Shown here: piece after piece, positions 17,628 through 26,746 of the stretch
Numbering within the stretch: the stretch's first letter is position 1
Layout: each line of letters begins with the position of its first letter
Assembly (NCBI GenBank): GCA_900552565.1
Contig: USAK01000001.1
Span: 1-64,000 of the forward strand
Direction of reading: 5' to 3'
Source: an uncultured Selenomonas sp.
GTDB lineage: Bacteria > Bacillota > Negativicutes > Selenomonadales > Selenomonadaceae
Length of the DNA stretch: 64,000 bases
Translations under genes and position numbers: made by a program
Notes under the pieces: model-generated
Database searches by the model: none
What the model saw: only the letters and a program-made list of their open reading frames with translations
Told to the model about the DNA's origin: nothing

Positions 17628-18833
17628 TCACTGTTCATCCTTGCGCAGGCAGCAGTTCTTATACTTCTTGCCGCTGCCGCACGGACAGGGGTCGTTGCGT
17701 CCGACTTTGGGCTTGCGCACCTGATCAAACGGGATGATGCGGCCCTGACCGCTCTTTTCCATGAGCTCCGCCGGCGTATGGCCCTTAAGCTGCCAAAGGT
17801 GTGTCTCATTATTGAAAGCAGCGAGGACGGGCACGATGGCCTCAGCTTTATCCTCATCCTTCATGAGCCCGAGTTCTTCCAGATATTCGACAGCTTCCTG
17901 CAGGGAGCCGCCATTCTGCAGCAGGATGAGGATTTCTCCGGCCACATCAGCCGCTTTCAGAACATCATAGCCATGTTCCTTCATAAAGAAGGCAATGAGC
18001 GCACGGTACGACGGCGTGTCCGGCGTATACGTATCCGCACCGGCAGCATGAACTTCCTCGTACGTGAGCTTGGCAAAATCAAGGTCGCTGCGGCGCAGCT
18101 GTTCGTTCTCAAGCTTTTCCTCATCAATGAGCGTATAGTATTTGACCCCCTGCGGCAGCGCCGTCACGATATTTTTCCAGCACGAGACATTGAGCATGAC
18201 ACCGGCAAAATCCATAAAGCTGATTTCAGCACGCTGTTTTTCGTCAAGATAAGAGAGCACGGCTTCGTAGAGCTGCTCAAAGTTCATATAGCCATAGTGA
18301 TAGAGCAGCCCGGCCGCCAGGCGCGCCATCTCCGTGTTGCGGGCCACGAGTGCCGGATATGTCTCATCATTCATACGCGAGAAAACCGCCAGTACCTCTT
18401 CCGGCATATACCAGACAAGGCTGTCCCCTTCTTTGCTGCAGGACAAGAAGCCGAGGCCGCGCAAATAGTCAAGGCGTTCATCGTCCTCGCCCAGCTTTCG
18501 CGAAAAGCCATCATGCTCGGCAAAGTCTTTGAAACAGACGTACTCTTCTTCCAGAAGCGATGGCAGCCAGCGGGCGGCAAATTCTTCTACAGCCGGCACG
18601 AGGCGTTCGATGAGCTCGGCCTTTTTAAGGGAGCTTGCTCCCGTCACGTTGAGATTGAAGCGGATATCGTCAAGCTCTGCCTTCGTCATAGCGGCCATCA
18701 TGCCGGCCAGTGTGCGCTTCTCCGGCAGTTTGTGGCGGTAAAGCTGTTTCCTGCGCTCTTCCCTACCCTCGGCCATCATTGCTTCGAGACTCTCTTCTGT
18801 GTCCATTGCCATGAACTTCTGATCCTGTTCCAA
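17628..18833 (-). CDS. SEC-C zinc-motif protein of unknown function
   Basis: About 401 residues of mostly helical sequence ([26 protein letters not shown] resembles a SAP-like helix-extended-helix) ending in the SEC-C zinc motif [13 protein letters not shown]. That tail is identical over 20 residues to the end of SecA in this same window. SEC-C binds Zn2+ and, in SecA, contacts ribosomes and SecB. A TTG at 18833 is preceded by GGACAGGG with 7 nt spacing and gives [19 protein letters not shown]; an in-frame ATG at 18860 is the alternative. Next to a MATE gene. It may be a ribosome-associated quality-control or export factor, but this is speculative. Confidence 0.85.
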   Translation of the reverse strand: MEQDQKFMAMDTEESLEAMMAEGREERRKQLYRHKLPEKRTLAGMMAAMTKAELDDIRFNLNVTGASSLKKAELIERLVPAVEEFAARWLPSLLEEEYVCFKDFAEHDGFSRKLGEDDERLDYLRGLGFLSCSKEGDSLVWYMPEEVLAVFSRMNDETYPALVARNTEMARLAAGLLYHYGYMNFEQLYEAVLSYLDEKQRAEISFMDFAGVMLNVSCWKNIVTALPQGVKYYTLIDEEKLENEQLRRSDLDFAKLTYEEVHAAGADTYTPDTPSYRALIAFFMKEHGYDVLKAADVAGEILILLQNGGSLQEAVEYLEELGLMKDEDKAEAIVPVLAAFNNETHLWQLKGHTPAELMEKSGQGRIIPFDQVRKPKVGRNDPCPCGSGKKYKNCCLRKDEQ

Positions 18834-18895
18834 AAAATTTCCCTGTCCTTTCCTAAACATCCATATCTCACAATATGCTCATGATTCCTATCAGT

Positions 18896-18924
18896 AAAAT
18901 GGCCCCGCCTACTTCGGCAGGGCT
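18896..18924 (-). terminator. Terminator after the amidase gene
   Basis: GCCCTGCC-N6-GGCGGGGC stem on the minus strand (one internal mismatch) followed by CATTTT. It lies between the amidase stop and the SEC-C gene. Confidence 0.7.
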
Positions 18925-18972
18925 ATAAAGAAATAACTAAATTAACAAATGAACGAAGCAGCGGGGCTTTTA

Positions 18973-20346
18973 TCAGCCAAAGTAATCGGCAATGCCATCG
19001 GCGATGCCTTGTGCCGCCTTCTTGATGCCGTCTTCACTGTTTAAGAGCTGTTCTTCCTGCGGGTTCGAGATGAACGCTACCTCAACGAGAGTTGCCGGCA
19101 TATCCGTGTGCTTGACCACGTAGAAATTGCAGCTCTGCGTACCGCGGCTCTGCGTGCCAATCTGGTCGATGACGCCCTGGCGTACCTTGTCGGCAAGGTC
19201 GCGCGAACGCTTGGAGCCCAGCGAGTAATAATAGCCCGTCGTGCCCTTGGCCGCACCGCTCGAGAACGAATCCATATGAATCGAGAGGAAGATATCCGAT
19301 TTCGTGTTGTTCGCCACGTCGCAGCGGGCCTGCAGTTCCTCGATATCCGAGGCATTGGCGCCTTTTGGCGATACCTCGGTATCCGTCGTACGCGTCATAT
19401 AGACGGTCGCTCCCTCAGCCACAAGCAGGCGGCGCAGTTCATTGGCAATGCGCAGCGTCACGGTCTTTTCCATCACGCCCGTCGGCCCGATAGCCCCCGA
19501 GTCGTTGCCGCCATGACCGGCGTCAATCGTGATTTTCTTGCCTTTGACGCCATTGAGGGCTGCAATATCCGCATCCGTATCATCCGAGATAATGGCACCG
19601 TCATTGCCGGTATTGGTGTTAGAATTTGTTTGGCCCTTATCCCCGCTGGTGTTTCCCGCCGTCTGACTGCCTGTACCGGCAGCATCCTTTGCCGGGCCAT
19701 CGATATCCTCACTCTTTGAGACAGGTGTCGTAGCAGCAGGCTTTGTCGGCGTGACAGGCTGGGTCTGCGCCGCAGAGGACGTTTTCCCTGTCTGGGATGT
19801 TGGCTTCGTCTCTGACGGATTCTTCTGCACGGACGATGAAGAAGACGTATTCGGCTTCGTAGCAGCAGGCTTCTTCACATCCGGCGTGGCAATGACGGTC
19901 TTGGAGCTGTCATTGAGATTGCCAAAGTCGAGTACAACACGTCCCGGTACCGGGCCGCCCGCTAAGGGGAATACCTTGTAGTTGTTGCTGCCGACTTTAT
20001 TTTCGACCACGACGCGCACGGTATTCTTATTGAACTGACCGATGCGGATATCGTTGACAAAGCGGCTGTCCACGGAAATTTGCCGTTTGACTTTGGCCGC
20101 GAGCCATGCTCCCTGAATATCAACGATGACACGGTCCGGGTTCTTCAGTGTCATTGTCGTATAACGAACCGGCTTGCTCGCATCGACGACGATGCGGATT
20201 TTGTCGGCACCGCTGTTGACGCGCACAGCCGTAATCTCAGCCATGCCGCTCACGCGCTCGCTGAAATCAGAATCCGCAGCTGACACGCCCGCCATCGGCA
20301 GCAGCATGACTGCGATGACAGATAACAGGAACAGTACGCGCTTCAT
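18973..20346 (-). CDS. N-acetylmuramoyl-L-alanine amidase (AMIN + Amidase_3, AmiC-type)
   Basis: Zinc amidase that removes stem peptides from MurNAc during cell separation and wall turnover. 457 residues: signal peptide (MKRVLFLLSVIAVMLLPMAGVSA), AMIN targeting domain (about 30-135), a 130-residue Thr/Ser/Pro/Gln-rich linker, then Amidase_3 (about 270-455). Zinc ligands are visible in TIDAGHGGNDSG (His), GVMEKTVTLR (Glu), FLSIHMDS (His), and the catalytic Glu in TLVEVAFISN. The EnvC-like M23 protein encoded at 34566-35693 is the kind of activator such amidases use. Monocistronic by its flanking signals. Confidence 0.96.
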   Translation of the reverse strand: MKRVLFLLSVIAVMLLPMAGVSAADSDFSERVSGMAEITAVRVNSGADKIRIVVDASKPVRYTTMTLKNPDRVIVDIQGAWLAAKVKRQISVDSRFVNDIRIGQFNKNTVRVVVENKVGSNNYKVFPLAGGPVPGRVVLDFGNLNDSSKTVIATPDVKKPAATKPNTSSSSSVQKNPSETKPTSQTGKTSSAAQTQPVTPTKPAATTPVSKSEDIDGPAKDAAGTGSQTAGNTSGDKGQTNSNTNTGNDGAIISDDTDADIAALNGVKGKKITIDAGHGGNDSGAIGPTGVMEKTVTLRIANELRRLLVAEGATVYMTRTTDTEVSPKGANASDIEELQARCDVANNTKSDIFLSIHMDSFSSGAAKGTTGYYYSLGSKRSRDLADKVRQGVIDQIGTQSRGTQSCNFYVVKHTDMPATLVEVAFISNPQEEQLLNSEDGIKKAAQGIADGIADYFG

Positions 20347-20484
20347 ATGACCCCTCCAACATTAATTCGCTCGCGGCAGCTGCCAACGGCGCTGTCACGA
20401 AGACATTCTACGTTTTATTATCCCCTTTCTTCCTGAAAAAATCAAGAAAAGTTACCTGAGAAGCGCAGAATTTTCCTTTGCGCA

Positions 20485-20508
20485 CAAAAAAAGAGCGATC
20501 GCTCGCTC
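20485..20508 (-). terminator. Intrinsic terminator of the first amino-acid ABC operon
   Basis: GAGCG-AGCGAT-CGCTC followed by TTTTTTT on the minus strand, directly after the ATPase stop. Confidence 0.85.
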
Positions 20509-20523
20509 CCTTTCATCACAAAA

Positions 20524-21309
20524 TCAAAGCATGTTCTGCAGAAATGCCTTTGTGCGATCTTCCTGCGGATTGCTGAAGAACGGCTCTGGTTCTCCCTGTT
20601 CAACAATCGTGCCGTCGGCCATGAAGATGACATGGCTCGCGACCTCACGTGCAAACGTCATTTCGTGCGTGACGACGACCATCGTCATGCGCTCTTCCGC
20701 CAGTTCGCGCATGGTCTTGAGTACTTCGCCCGTGAGTTCCGGGTCAAGTGCAGACGTCGGCTCATCGAACAGCATGATGTCCGGCTTCATGCAGAGCGCG
20801 CGGGCAATGGCCACACGCTGCTGCTGGCCGCCTGACAGCTGCGACGGATAATACTCCGCGCGGTCAGCAAGGCCGACTTTTTCCAAAAGTTCTTTGGCAT
20901 ACGGCAGGATTTCCGCCTTCTTCATGCCCTTGACCAGCATCGGTGCCTCGATGAGATTCTCCATAACCGTCATATGTGGGAACAGATTGAACTGCTGGAA
21001 CACCATGCCCGTGTGCGAGAGAATTTCGCGGCTCTTCTTCGCATCGGCATATTCGGCCACGCCGTGTTCATCCGTATCGGCGAGGAATTCGCCTTCAATC
21101 TCAATCGAGCCTGAGTCAATCGTCTCAAGCTTATTGATGCAGCGCAGAAGCGTGCTCTTGCCCGAACCGGACGGGCCGATGATGGCGAGCACTTCACCGC
21201 GCTTGACTTCGATATCGATGCCCTTGAGCACGGAAAGGTCGCCGAACGATTTATGGATATCATGCATGCGCAGCATGACTTCTGCATCATTATTTGTCGT
21301 ATTTGCCAT
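20524..21309 (-). CDS. Polar amino-acid ABC transporter ATP-binding protein
   Basis: 261-residue GlnQ/HisP-type ATPase that powers uptake through the adjacent permease. Motifs: Walker [11 protein letters not shown]-loop [12 protein letters not shown], signature [15 protein letters not shown], Walker [15 protein letters not shown]-loop VVTHEM. Its start overlaps the permease end by 20 nt. Third gene of the SBP-permease-ATPase operon. Substrate specificity is set by the binding protein and is not deducible beyond polar amino acids or cystine-like compounds. Confidence 0.97.
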   Translation of the reverse strand: MANTTNNDAEVMLRMHDIHKSFGDLSVLKGIDIEVKRGEVLAIIGPSGSGKSTLLRCINKLETIDSGSIEIEGEFLADTDEHGVAEYADAKKSREILSHTGMVFQQFNLFPHMTVMENLIEAPMLVKGMKKAEILPYAKELLEKVGLADRAEYYPSQLSGGQQQRVAIARALCMKPDIMLFDEPTSALDPELTGEVLKTMRELAEERMTMVVVTHEMTFAREVASHVIFMADGTIVEQGEPEPFFSNPQEDRTKAFLQNML

Positions 21310-21934
21310 AATGGGCCTCCAGTTTCTTGAACATCCAGGTCAGGACGAATGTCATGGCCAGATAGAAGATGCCGGCAATCAGGAACGGCGTCATATCGAA
21401 CTCGCGCTGGACAATCGTGCGTGCAACGCGCAGCAGGTCGTTCATGGCGAGGATATAGATAAGAGACGTATCCTTGACGAGGTTGATGGTCTCGTTCGAA
21501 ACCGGCGGCAGCACGATGCGGATGACCTGCGGCAGGATGATGCGGCGCATCGTCTGCGGATAGCTCAGACCCAGCGTCTTAGCAGCTTCATACTGTCCCT
21601 TCGGCACCGACTGAATGCCGGCACGGAAAATCTCCGCAAAATACGCCGCATAGTTGAGCGTGAAGGCCAGCAGCGCTGCAGCGATGTCCGGCAGCATGAC
21701 ACCAACCATCGGCAGGGCAAAGTAGACAAACAGCAGCTGCAGCATCAGCGGCGTGCCGCGCATGAGCCAGATGTAAAATTCCATGAACGCACTGAGCGGC
21801 CGCCATTTTGAGAGTCTGCCCAGCGCGGCAAGCATGCCGAGCGGCAGGGCTATAATCAATGTGATGAAGAAGATTTCGAGTGTAATCTCGGAGCCTTCCA
21901 GCATCTGTAATATCGTATCAAGCAGATTATCCAT
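21290..21934 (-). CDS. Polar amino-acid ABC transporter permease
   Basis: 214-residue inner-membrane permease of the HisMQ/GlnP type. It has about five hydrophobic helices, the family segment [21 protein letters not shown], and the EAA loop [22 protein letters not shown] that docks the ATPase. Overlaps the ATPase gene and is separated from its binding-protein gene by an intrinsic terminator that probably lets only some transcripts through. Confidence 0.97.
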   Translation of the reverse strand: MDNLLDTILQMLEGSEITLEIFFITLIIALPLGMLAALGRLSKWRPLSAFMEFYIWLMRGTPLMLQLLFVYFALPMVGVMLPDIAAALLAFTLNYAAYFAEIFRAGIQSVPKGQYEAAKTLGLSYPQTMRRIILPQVIRIVLPPVSNETINLVKDTSLIYILAMNDLLRVARTIVQREFDMTPFLIAGIFYLAMTFVLTWMFKKLEAHYGKYDK

Positions 21935-22000
21935 CGTTTTTTCTTCTCCTCTGCGGATTCCTTTAGTCTAGCAAAGTATTAACATAACATCCATTGTACA

Positions 22001-22028
22001 AAAAAAGGCTTGACGAATCAAGCCTTTT
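22001..22028 (-). terminator. Partial terminator between binding protein and permease genes
   Basis: AAAAGGCTTGA-TTCG-TCAAGCCTTTT is an 11-bp stem with a T-rich tail on the minus strand. Its place inside the operon fits production of more binding protein than membrane components. Confidence 0.88.
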
Positions 22029-22074
22029 CTTATAAATCACTACATCATATCCTATATAATGTAGGATGTCTTCC

Positions 22075-22881
22075 TTACTTCGTGATGTCCTTGCCGAACC
22101 ATTTCTCGGAAATCTTGGCCATCGTGCCATCGGCCTTCATCTCGTTGAGGACTTTCTGGACATCATCGCGCAGGGCCGTGTTGTCCTTGGCAAAGGCAAT
22201 GCCGAACTGACTGACAGGACCGACAGCGACATCGACAGCATCGATGGTATCCGGATGCTTGCTCATGTAATAGCGTCCGACAATTTCATCACCGACGACG
22301 GCATCAATGCGGCCATTCTCAAGGTCCATAAACGCCGTGACGAAATCCGAATACTTCTTGACTTCCTTGACATCTTTCTTGAAGAAGTCCGTCTTATCCA
22401 TGTATTCCTCGGCCGTCGAAGCACTCTGCGTGCCGACCGACTTGCCGGCAAGACTCTTCTCGTCCGTGATATCCGTACGGCCCTTCTTCACGAAGATAAT
22501 CTGACGGTTGTCCATGTACGGGTCAGAGAACAGCATATTCTGCTTGCGTTTCTCCGTGATGTCAAGGCCATTCCAGAGGACGTTGACACGGCCGCTCTTG
22601 AGTTCAGCCTCTTTACTCGACCAGTCAATGGCCTTGAACTCAACTTCGCGGCCCAGGCGTTTTGAAGCCTCTTTGGCGAGATCGACATCGAAGCCCGTAA
22701 TCTCATTGTTCTCATCCTTGAAGCCCATCGGCGGGAAGTTATCGTCGAGGCCGACAATGATTTTGCCCTTATCCCCTGAGCCCGAACCGTTATTGGCTGC
22801 CTTCTGGCTGCCGCAGCCCGTAACGAATGCAGCCGTCATGACAGCAGCCATACCGAGTGCGAGAATCTTCTTCCACTTCAT
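22075..22881 (-). CDS. Polar amino-acid ABC transporter substrate-binding lipoprotein
   Basis: 268-residue lipoprotein: signal ending FVTGCGS (lipobox Cys at residue 23), a short Gly/Ser/Asn linker, then an SBP family 3 fold (IIVGLDDNFPPMGFKDENNEITGFDVDLAKE; LWNGLDITEKRKQNMLFSDPYM; GKSVGTQSASTAEEYM; DAVVGDEIVGRYYM). The GLD-FPPMGF and R-K segments line the amino-acid pocket in this family. Promoter-proximal gene of its ABC operon, expressed from a consensus promoter at 22935-22963. Confidence 0.96.
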   Translation of the reverse strand: MKWKKILALGMAAVMTAAFVTGCGSQKAANNGSGSGDKGKIIVGLDDNFPPMGFKDENNEITGFDVDLAKEASKRLGREVEFKAIDWSSKEAELKSGRVNVLWNGLDITEKRKQNMLFSDPYMDNRQIIFVKKGRTDITDEKSLAGKSVGTQSASTAEEYMDKTDFFKKDVKEVKKYSDFVTAFMDLENGRIDAVVGDEIVGRYYMSKHPDTIDAVDVAVGPVSQFGIAFAKDNTALRDDVQKVLNEMKADGTMAKISEKWFGKDITK

Positions 22882-22934
22882 ATCGATCTCTCCTTGTTTA
22901 TTTCTTTACTCAATTAAAGGATTAATATGTTGTT

Positions 22935-22963
22935 ATTATACGGAATCTCCGTCTTAATGTCAA
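22935..22963 (-). promoter_or_regulatory. Consensus promoter of the first amino-acid ABC operon
   Basis: Perfect TTGACA-N17-TATAAT on the minus strand. The spacer contains CGGAGATTCCG, an imperfect inverted repeat that may be an operator; the regulator is unknown. Confidence 0.92.
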
Positions 22964-23077
22964 GTAATCCGGAAATATTTCTTCATCCTATCTTTATAGA
23001 GTGGCCATTTGTACATTTATATTTGCTTAATTTGTATACACAATACTTTATATTTATCCTAAAATTATTTTTTCCTA

Positions 23078-23106
23078 TTGACTGCTTGGTTCGCTTGACG
23101 TATCAT
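23078..23106 (+). promoter_or_regulatory. Promoter of the pyruvate carboxylase gene
   Basis: -35 TTGACT, 17-nt spacer, -10 TATCAT. The predicted start site near 23113 gives a leader of about 125 nt before the pyc ATG. Confidence 0.8.
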
Positions 23107-23127
23107 AGGGGCTGAACAAAGAAATTG

Positions 23128-23165
23128 ACCGCAGCTCGCTGCTACAGAGGAGCAGTGGCTGCGGT
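23128..23165 (+). promoter_or_regulatory. Strong hairpin in the pyc leader
   Basis: ACCGCAGC pairs with GCTGCGGT, enclosing a second stem CTGCT/AGCAG with loop ACAGAGG; TTCCTCTT follows. The loop GAGG could pair with the CCTC just downstream. Lacking a real T-run it looks more like a leader element than a terminator. It matches no riboswitch class I recognise. Confidence 0.5.
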
Positions 23166-23238
23166 TTCCTCTTACTTATCCTTGTGAAAATAATAACGTT
23201 AACTTGTTCAGTTGATGATAATTGAGGAGGAATATCCT

Positions 23239-26200
23239 ATGAAAGCCATTCACAAGATTCTGGTCCCAAACCGCGGGGAAATCGCCATCCGCATTTTCCG
23301 CGCCTGCCATGAACTGGGCATACGCACCGTCGCGGTCTATTCTAAGGAAGATGTCCTTTCCCTGCACCGCAGCCGCGCGGATGAAGCGTATCTCGTCGGC
23401 AAGGGCAAAAAACCTGTCGATGCCTACCTCGATATTGAAGATATCATCCGCATCTGCAAAGAACATGATGTCGATGCCATCCATCCGGGCTATGGCTTTC
23501 TGTCGGAGAATGCACAGCTCGCCAAGCGCTGCGCGGAAGAAGGCATCACGTTCATCGGCCCGAAAGTCGAGCATCTGCAGATGTTCGGCGATAAAGTCAA
23601 CGCAAGAATTCAGGCCGAAAAAGCCGATATCCCAATGATTCCGGGCACGAACGGCGCCGTCAAGGACTATGCGGAAGTCAAGGCTTTTGCTGAAAAAGTC
23701 GGCCTGCCGGTCATGATTAAGGCCATCAACGGCGGCGGCGGCCGCGGCATGCGCCGTGTCGACCGCATGGAAGACCTCGAGGAAGCCTTCAACGAAGCCC
23801 GTTCCGAAGCAAAACGCGCCTTTGGCGACGAAGATGTCTACGTCGAGAAATGCATCCTGAATCCAAAGCACATCGAAGTCCAGATTATGGGCGATACCCA
23901 CGGCAATGTCATCCACCTCAACGAACGTGACTGCTCCATCCAGCGCCGTCATCAGAAAGTCATCGAAATGGCACCAGCCTGGTCCCTGCCCAAGGAATTC
24001 CGCGAAAAAATCTGCGCAGCGGCCCTGAAAATCATGAAGCACGTGCATTATGTCAACGCCGGCACAGTTGAATTCCTCGCTGACCAAGATGAAAAACATT
24101 TCTACTTCATTGAGGTCAACCCGCGTGTACAGGTCGAGCATACGGTCACTGAGGCCATTACGGATATCGATATCGTCAAGACGCAGATTCGCGTGGCCGA
24201 AGGCTATGCCCTGTCCGACCCGGAAATCGGCATTAAGAGCCAGGCCGATGTGCCCTGCAGCGGCGTAGCCATCCAGTGCCGCATCACGACCGAGGACCCG
24301 CAGAACAACTTCATGCCGGATACCGGAAAAATCAACGACTACCGCAGCGGCGGCGGCCCCGGCATCCGCCTCGATGCCGGCACGGCTTATACCGGTGCTG
24401 TCATCACGCCGTATTACGATTCCCTGCTCGTCAAAGTCACGGCCCATGCCAGCAGCTCAGAAGAAGCCATCGTACGCATGCTGCGCTGCCTTGATGAATT
24501 CCGCATCGGCGGCGTCAAGACAAATATTTACTTCCTTAAGAATATGCTCATGGATAAGAATTTCCGTGCCGGCACCTGCAACGTCAACTACATCGACCAC
24601 AATCCGGACCTGCTCATCGACCCGCATGTCGTCGACGAGCCGGGTACGAGCCTCCTCTCCTACATCGGCGAAGTCACCGTCAACGGCTTCCACGGCAACG
24701 GAGCCAACCCGAAGCCAAGATTCTCGAAGCCGGAAAAACTCGATGCCAGCGAGGAAGAATGCCCCGCAGGCACGCGCCAGCTCCTGCAGCAGCTGGGTCC
24801 TGAAAAATTCTCCAAATGGATTCAGGAACAGAAGCAGGTCCTGCTCATGGATACGACGTACCGCGATGCCCATCAGTCGCTGCTCGCCACGCGTATCCGC
24901 ACCAAAGATATCATGAATGCCATCCATTATACGGCCTGCAGGGTGCCGCAGATTTACGCCTTCGAGAACTGGGGCGGCGCGACCTTCGACGTGGCCTACC
25001 GATTTCTCGACGAAGACCCGTGGGACCGCCTGCGCCAAATGCGCAAGGCCGCACCGAACATTCTATTCCAGATGCTGACGCGCGGTGCCAACACTGTTGG
25101 CTACACGAACTATCCGCCTGAAGTCGTCCGCCAGTTCCTGCGCCTCGCAGCAGAAAACGGCGTCGATGTCTTCCGCATCTTCGACTGCCTGAACCAGCTC
25201 GACCATATGACACTCTCGATTGATGAAGTGCGTCAGCAGGGCAAACTCGCCGAGACGGCCATCTGCTACACGGGTGATATCCTCGACGGCAGCCGCCAGA
25301 AATATTCGCTGCAGTATTATACGAATCTCGCCAAGGAAATGGCCAACGCCGGCGCGAATATCATCGCCATTAAGGATATGGCGGGCCTGCTGAAGCCGGA
25401 AGCTGCCTATGCCCTCGTCTCGGCCCTCAAAGATGCTGTAGACCTGCCTGTCCATCTGCACAGCCATGAAGGCGGCGGCTGCACGCTCTTCAGCTACGCC
25501 AAGGCCATCGAAGCCGGCGTCGATATCGTCGATGTCGCGACGAGTGCCCTCTCAAACGGCACGAGTCAGCCTTCCATGACGGCTCTCATTCAGGCCCTTT
25601 CGAACAATCCTCGCCAGCCGCAGATGAATATCGACGAACTGGAGAAGATTGACCGTTATTGGCAGGTCGTCCGCGGCTACTATGCCGGCGTCGACGGCAA
25701 GATGACGAGCCCGAACACCACGGTCTTCCAGCATGAAATGCCGGGCGGCCAGTATACGAACCTGCGCCAGCAGGCCAAGGGCGTCGGACTCGGCGACCGC
25801 TGGCCGGAGGTCTGCCGCATGTACGCCAAGGTCAACGAGATGTTCGGCGATGTCATCAAGGTCACGCCGTCCTCAAAGGTCGTCGGCGATATGACGCTGT
25901 TCATGGTTCAGAATAACCTCACCGAAGAAGATATTTACGAGCGCGGCGAGACACTGGACTTCCCGAAATCCGTCGTCGACTTCTTCGACGGCAAGCTCGG
26001 CATCCCGTACGGCGGTTTCCCTGAAAAACTGCAGAACATTATCCTCAGAGGTGCAAAACCACATCTTGAGACGCCGCCGGAACCAGTCGATGAAGAAAAG
26101 ATTGGCCGGGAGATGCTGGCCCTGCGCATGCCGGACAATGAAGAGTCCGTCACGAGCTACTGCATCTATCCAAAAGTCTACAAGGAATACATCCAGCGCT

Positions 26201-26664
26201 TCCATAAATACGGCGATCTCTCGATTCTCGATACGCCGACGTACTTCTTCGGTATGAAGCCGGGCGAAGAAATCTGGGTCCGCATCAACGGCAAGATGGT
26301 GCTGATTCGCATGAACTACATCACTTCCCCTTCGGACGACGGTTTCCGCGAAATCCAGTTCGAAGTCAACGGCATGCCGCGTGAAATCCGCGTACGCGAT
26401 AAAGCTGCCTCGGAAGAAACGAGCGTCATCCGTCAGGCCGACCCGACCGTTCCGGGCGAAGTCGGTGCAACGCTCTCCGGCTCTGTCCTGCGCCTCATCG
26501 CATCTAAGGGCGATGTGGTCAAGAAGGGCGACCCTCTGATGGTCACGGAAGCCATGAAAATGGAAACGACCATCACGGCCCCGATTGCCGGCATGGTCGA
26601 AGAAATCTACGTCAAGGCTGGCAGCCATATCACCTCCGGCGACCTCCTCGCTGTCATCCAGTAA
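23239..26664 (+). CDS. pyc: Pyruvate carboxylase
   Basis: Biotin enzyme that makes oxaloacetate from pyruvate, bicarbonate and ATP, the anaplerotic entry to the reductive succinate branch. The 1141-residue single-chain form carries biotin carboxylase (1 to about 450; ATP-grasp NGGGGRGMRRV, EVNPRVQVEHTVTE), carboxyltransferase (about 530-830; LLMDTTYRDAHQSLLATRIRT region, metal-binding HLHSHEGGG), the PC C-terminal region and a biotinyl domain with VTEAMKMET (biotinylated Lys1107). The ATG at 23239 has GAGGAGG 8 nt upstream. Monocistronic. Functionally it pairs with the fumarate reductase at the right end of the window. Confidence 0.98.
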   Translation: MKAIHKILVPNRGEIAIRIFRACHELGIRTVAVYSKEDVLSLHRSRADEAYLVGKGKKPVDAYLDIEDIIRICKEHDVDAIHPGYGFLSENAQLAKRCAEEGITFIGPKVEHLQMFGDKVNARIQAEKADIPMIPGTNGAVKDYAEVKAFAEKVGLPVMIKAINGGGGRGMRRVDRMEDLEEAFNEARSEAKRAFGDEDVYVEKCILNPKHIEVQIMGDTHGNVIHLNERDCSIQRRHQKVIEMAPAWSLPKEFREKICAAALKIMKHVHYVNAGTVEFLADQDEKHFYFIEVNPRVQVEHTVTEAITDIDIVKTQIRVAEGYALSDPEIGIKSQADVPCSGVAIQCRITTEDPQNNFMPDTGKINDYRSGGGPGIRLDAGTAYTGAVITPYYDSLLVKVTAHASSSEEAIVRMLRCLDEFRIGGVKTNIYFLKNMLMDKNFRAGTCNVNYIDHNPDLLIDPHVVDEPGTSLLSYIGEVTVNGFHGNGANPKPRFSKPEKLDASEEECPAGTRQLLQQLGPEKFSKWIQEQKQVLLMDTTYRDAHQSLLATRIRTKDIMNAIHYTACRVPQIYAFENWGGATFDVAYRFLDEDPWDRLRQMRKAAPNILFQMLTRGANTVGYTNYPPEVVRQFLRLAAENGVDVFRIFDCLNQLDHMTLSIDEVRQQGKLAETAICYTGDILDGSRQKYSLQYYTNLAKEMANAGANIIAIKDMAGLLKPEAAYALVSALKDAVDLPVHLHSHEGGGCTLFSYAKAIEAGVDIVDVATSALSNGTSQPSMTALIQALSNNPRQPQMNIDELEKIDRYWQVVRGYYAGVDGKMTSPNTTVFQHEMPGGQYTNLRQQAKGVGLGDRWPEVCRMYAKVNEMFGDVIKVTPSSKVVGDMTLFMVQNNLTEEDIYERGETLDFPKSVVDFFDGKLGIPYGGFPEKLQNIILRGAKPHLETPPEPVDEEKIGREMLALRMPDNEESVTSYCIYPKVYKEYIQRFHKYGDLSILDTPTYFFGMKPGEEIWVRINGKMVLIRMNYITSPSDDGFREIQFEVNGMPREIRVRDKAASEETSVIRQADPTVPGEVGATLSGSVLRLIASKGDVVKKGDPLMVTEAMKMETTITAPIAGMVEEIYVKAGSHITSGDLLAVIQ

Positions 26665-26694
26665 TCTCACCTATCTTATATCCTATACTATCTA

Positions 26695-26728
26695 TAAAAA
26701 AAGACTCCGCACAAGCGGGGTCTTTTTT
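26695..26728 (+). terminator. Intrinsic terminator between pyc and the MacB-like permease (bidirectional)
   Basis: AGACTCCGC-ACAA-GCGGGGTCT stem with A and T runs on both sides. It serves pyc on the plus strand and the exporter operon on the minus strand. Confidence 0.93.
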
Positions 26729-26746
26729 GCAGTTATGAAGTTTTGC

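Noticed and set aside
16305..18884. Open plus-strand frame of about 860 codons
   Set aside because: It is antisense to the MATE and SEC-C genes, both with clear motifs and starts. The translation is Arg/His/Asp-rich without domains; codon bias of the real genes explains the open frame.
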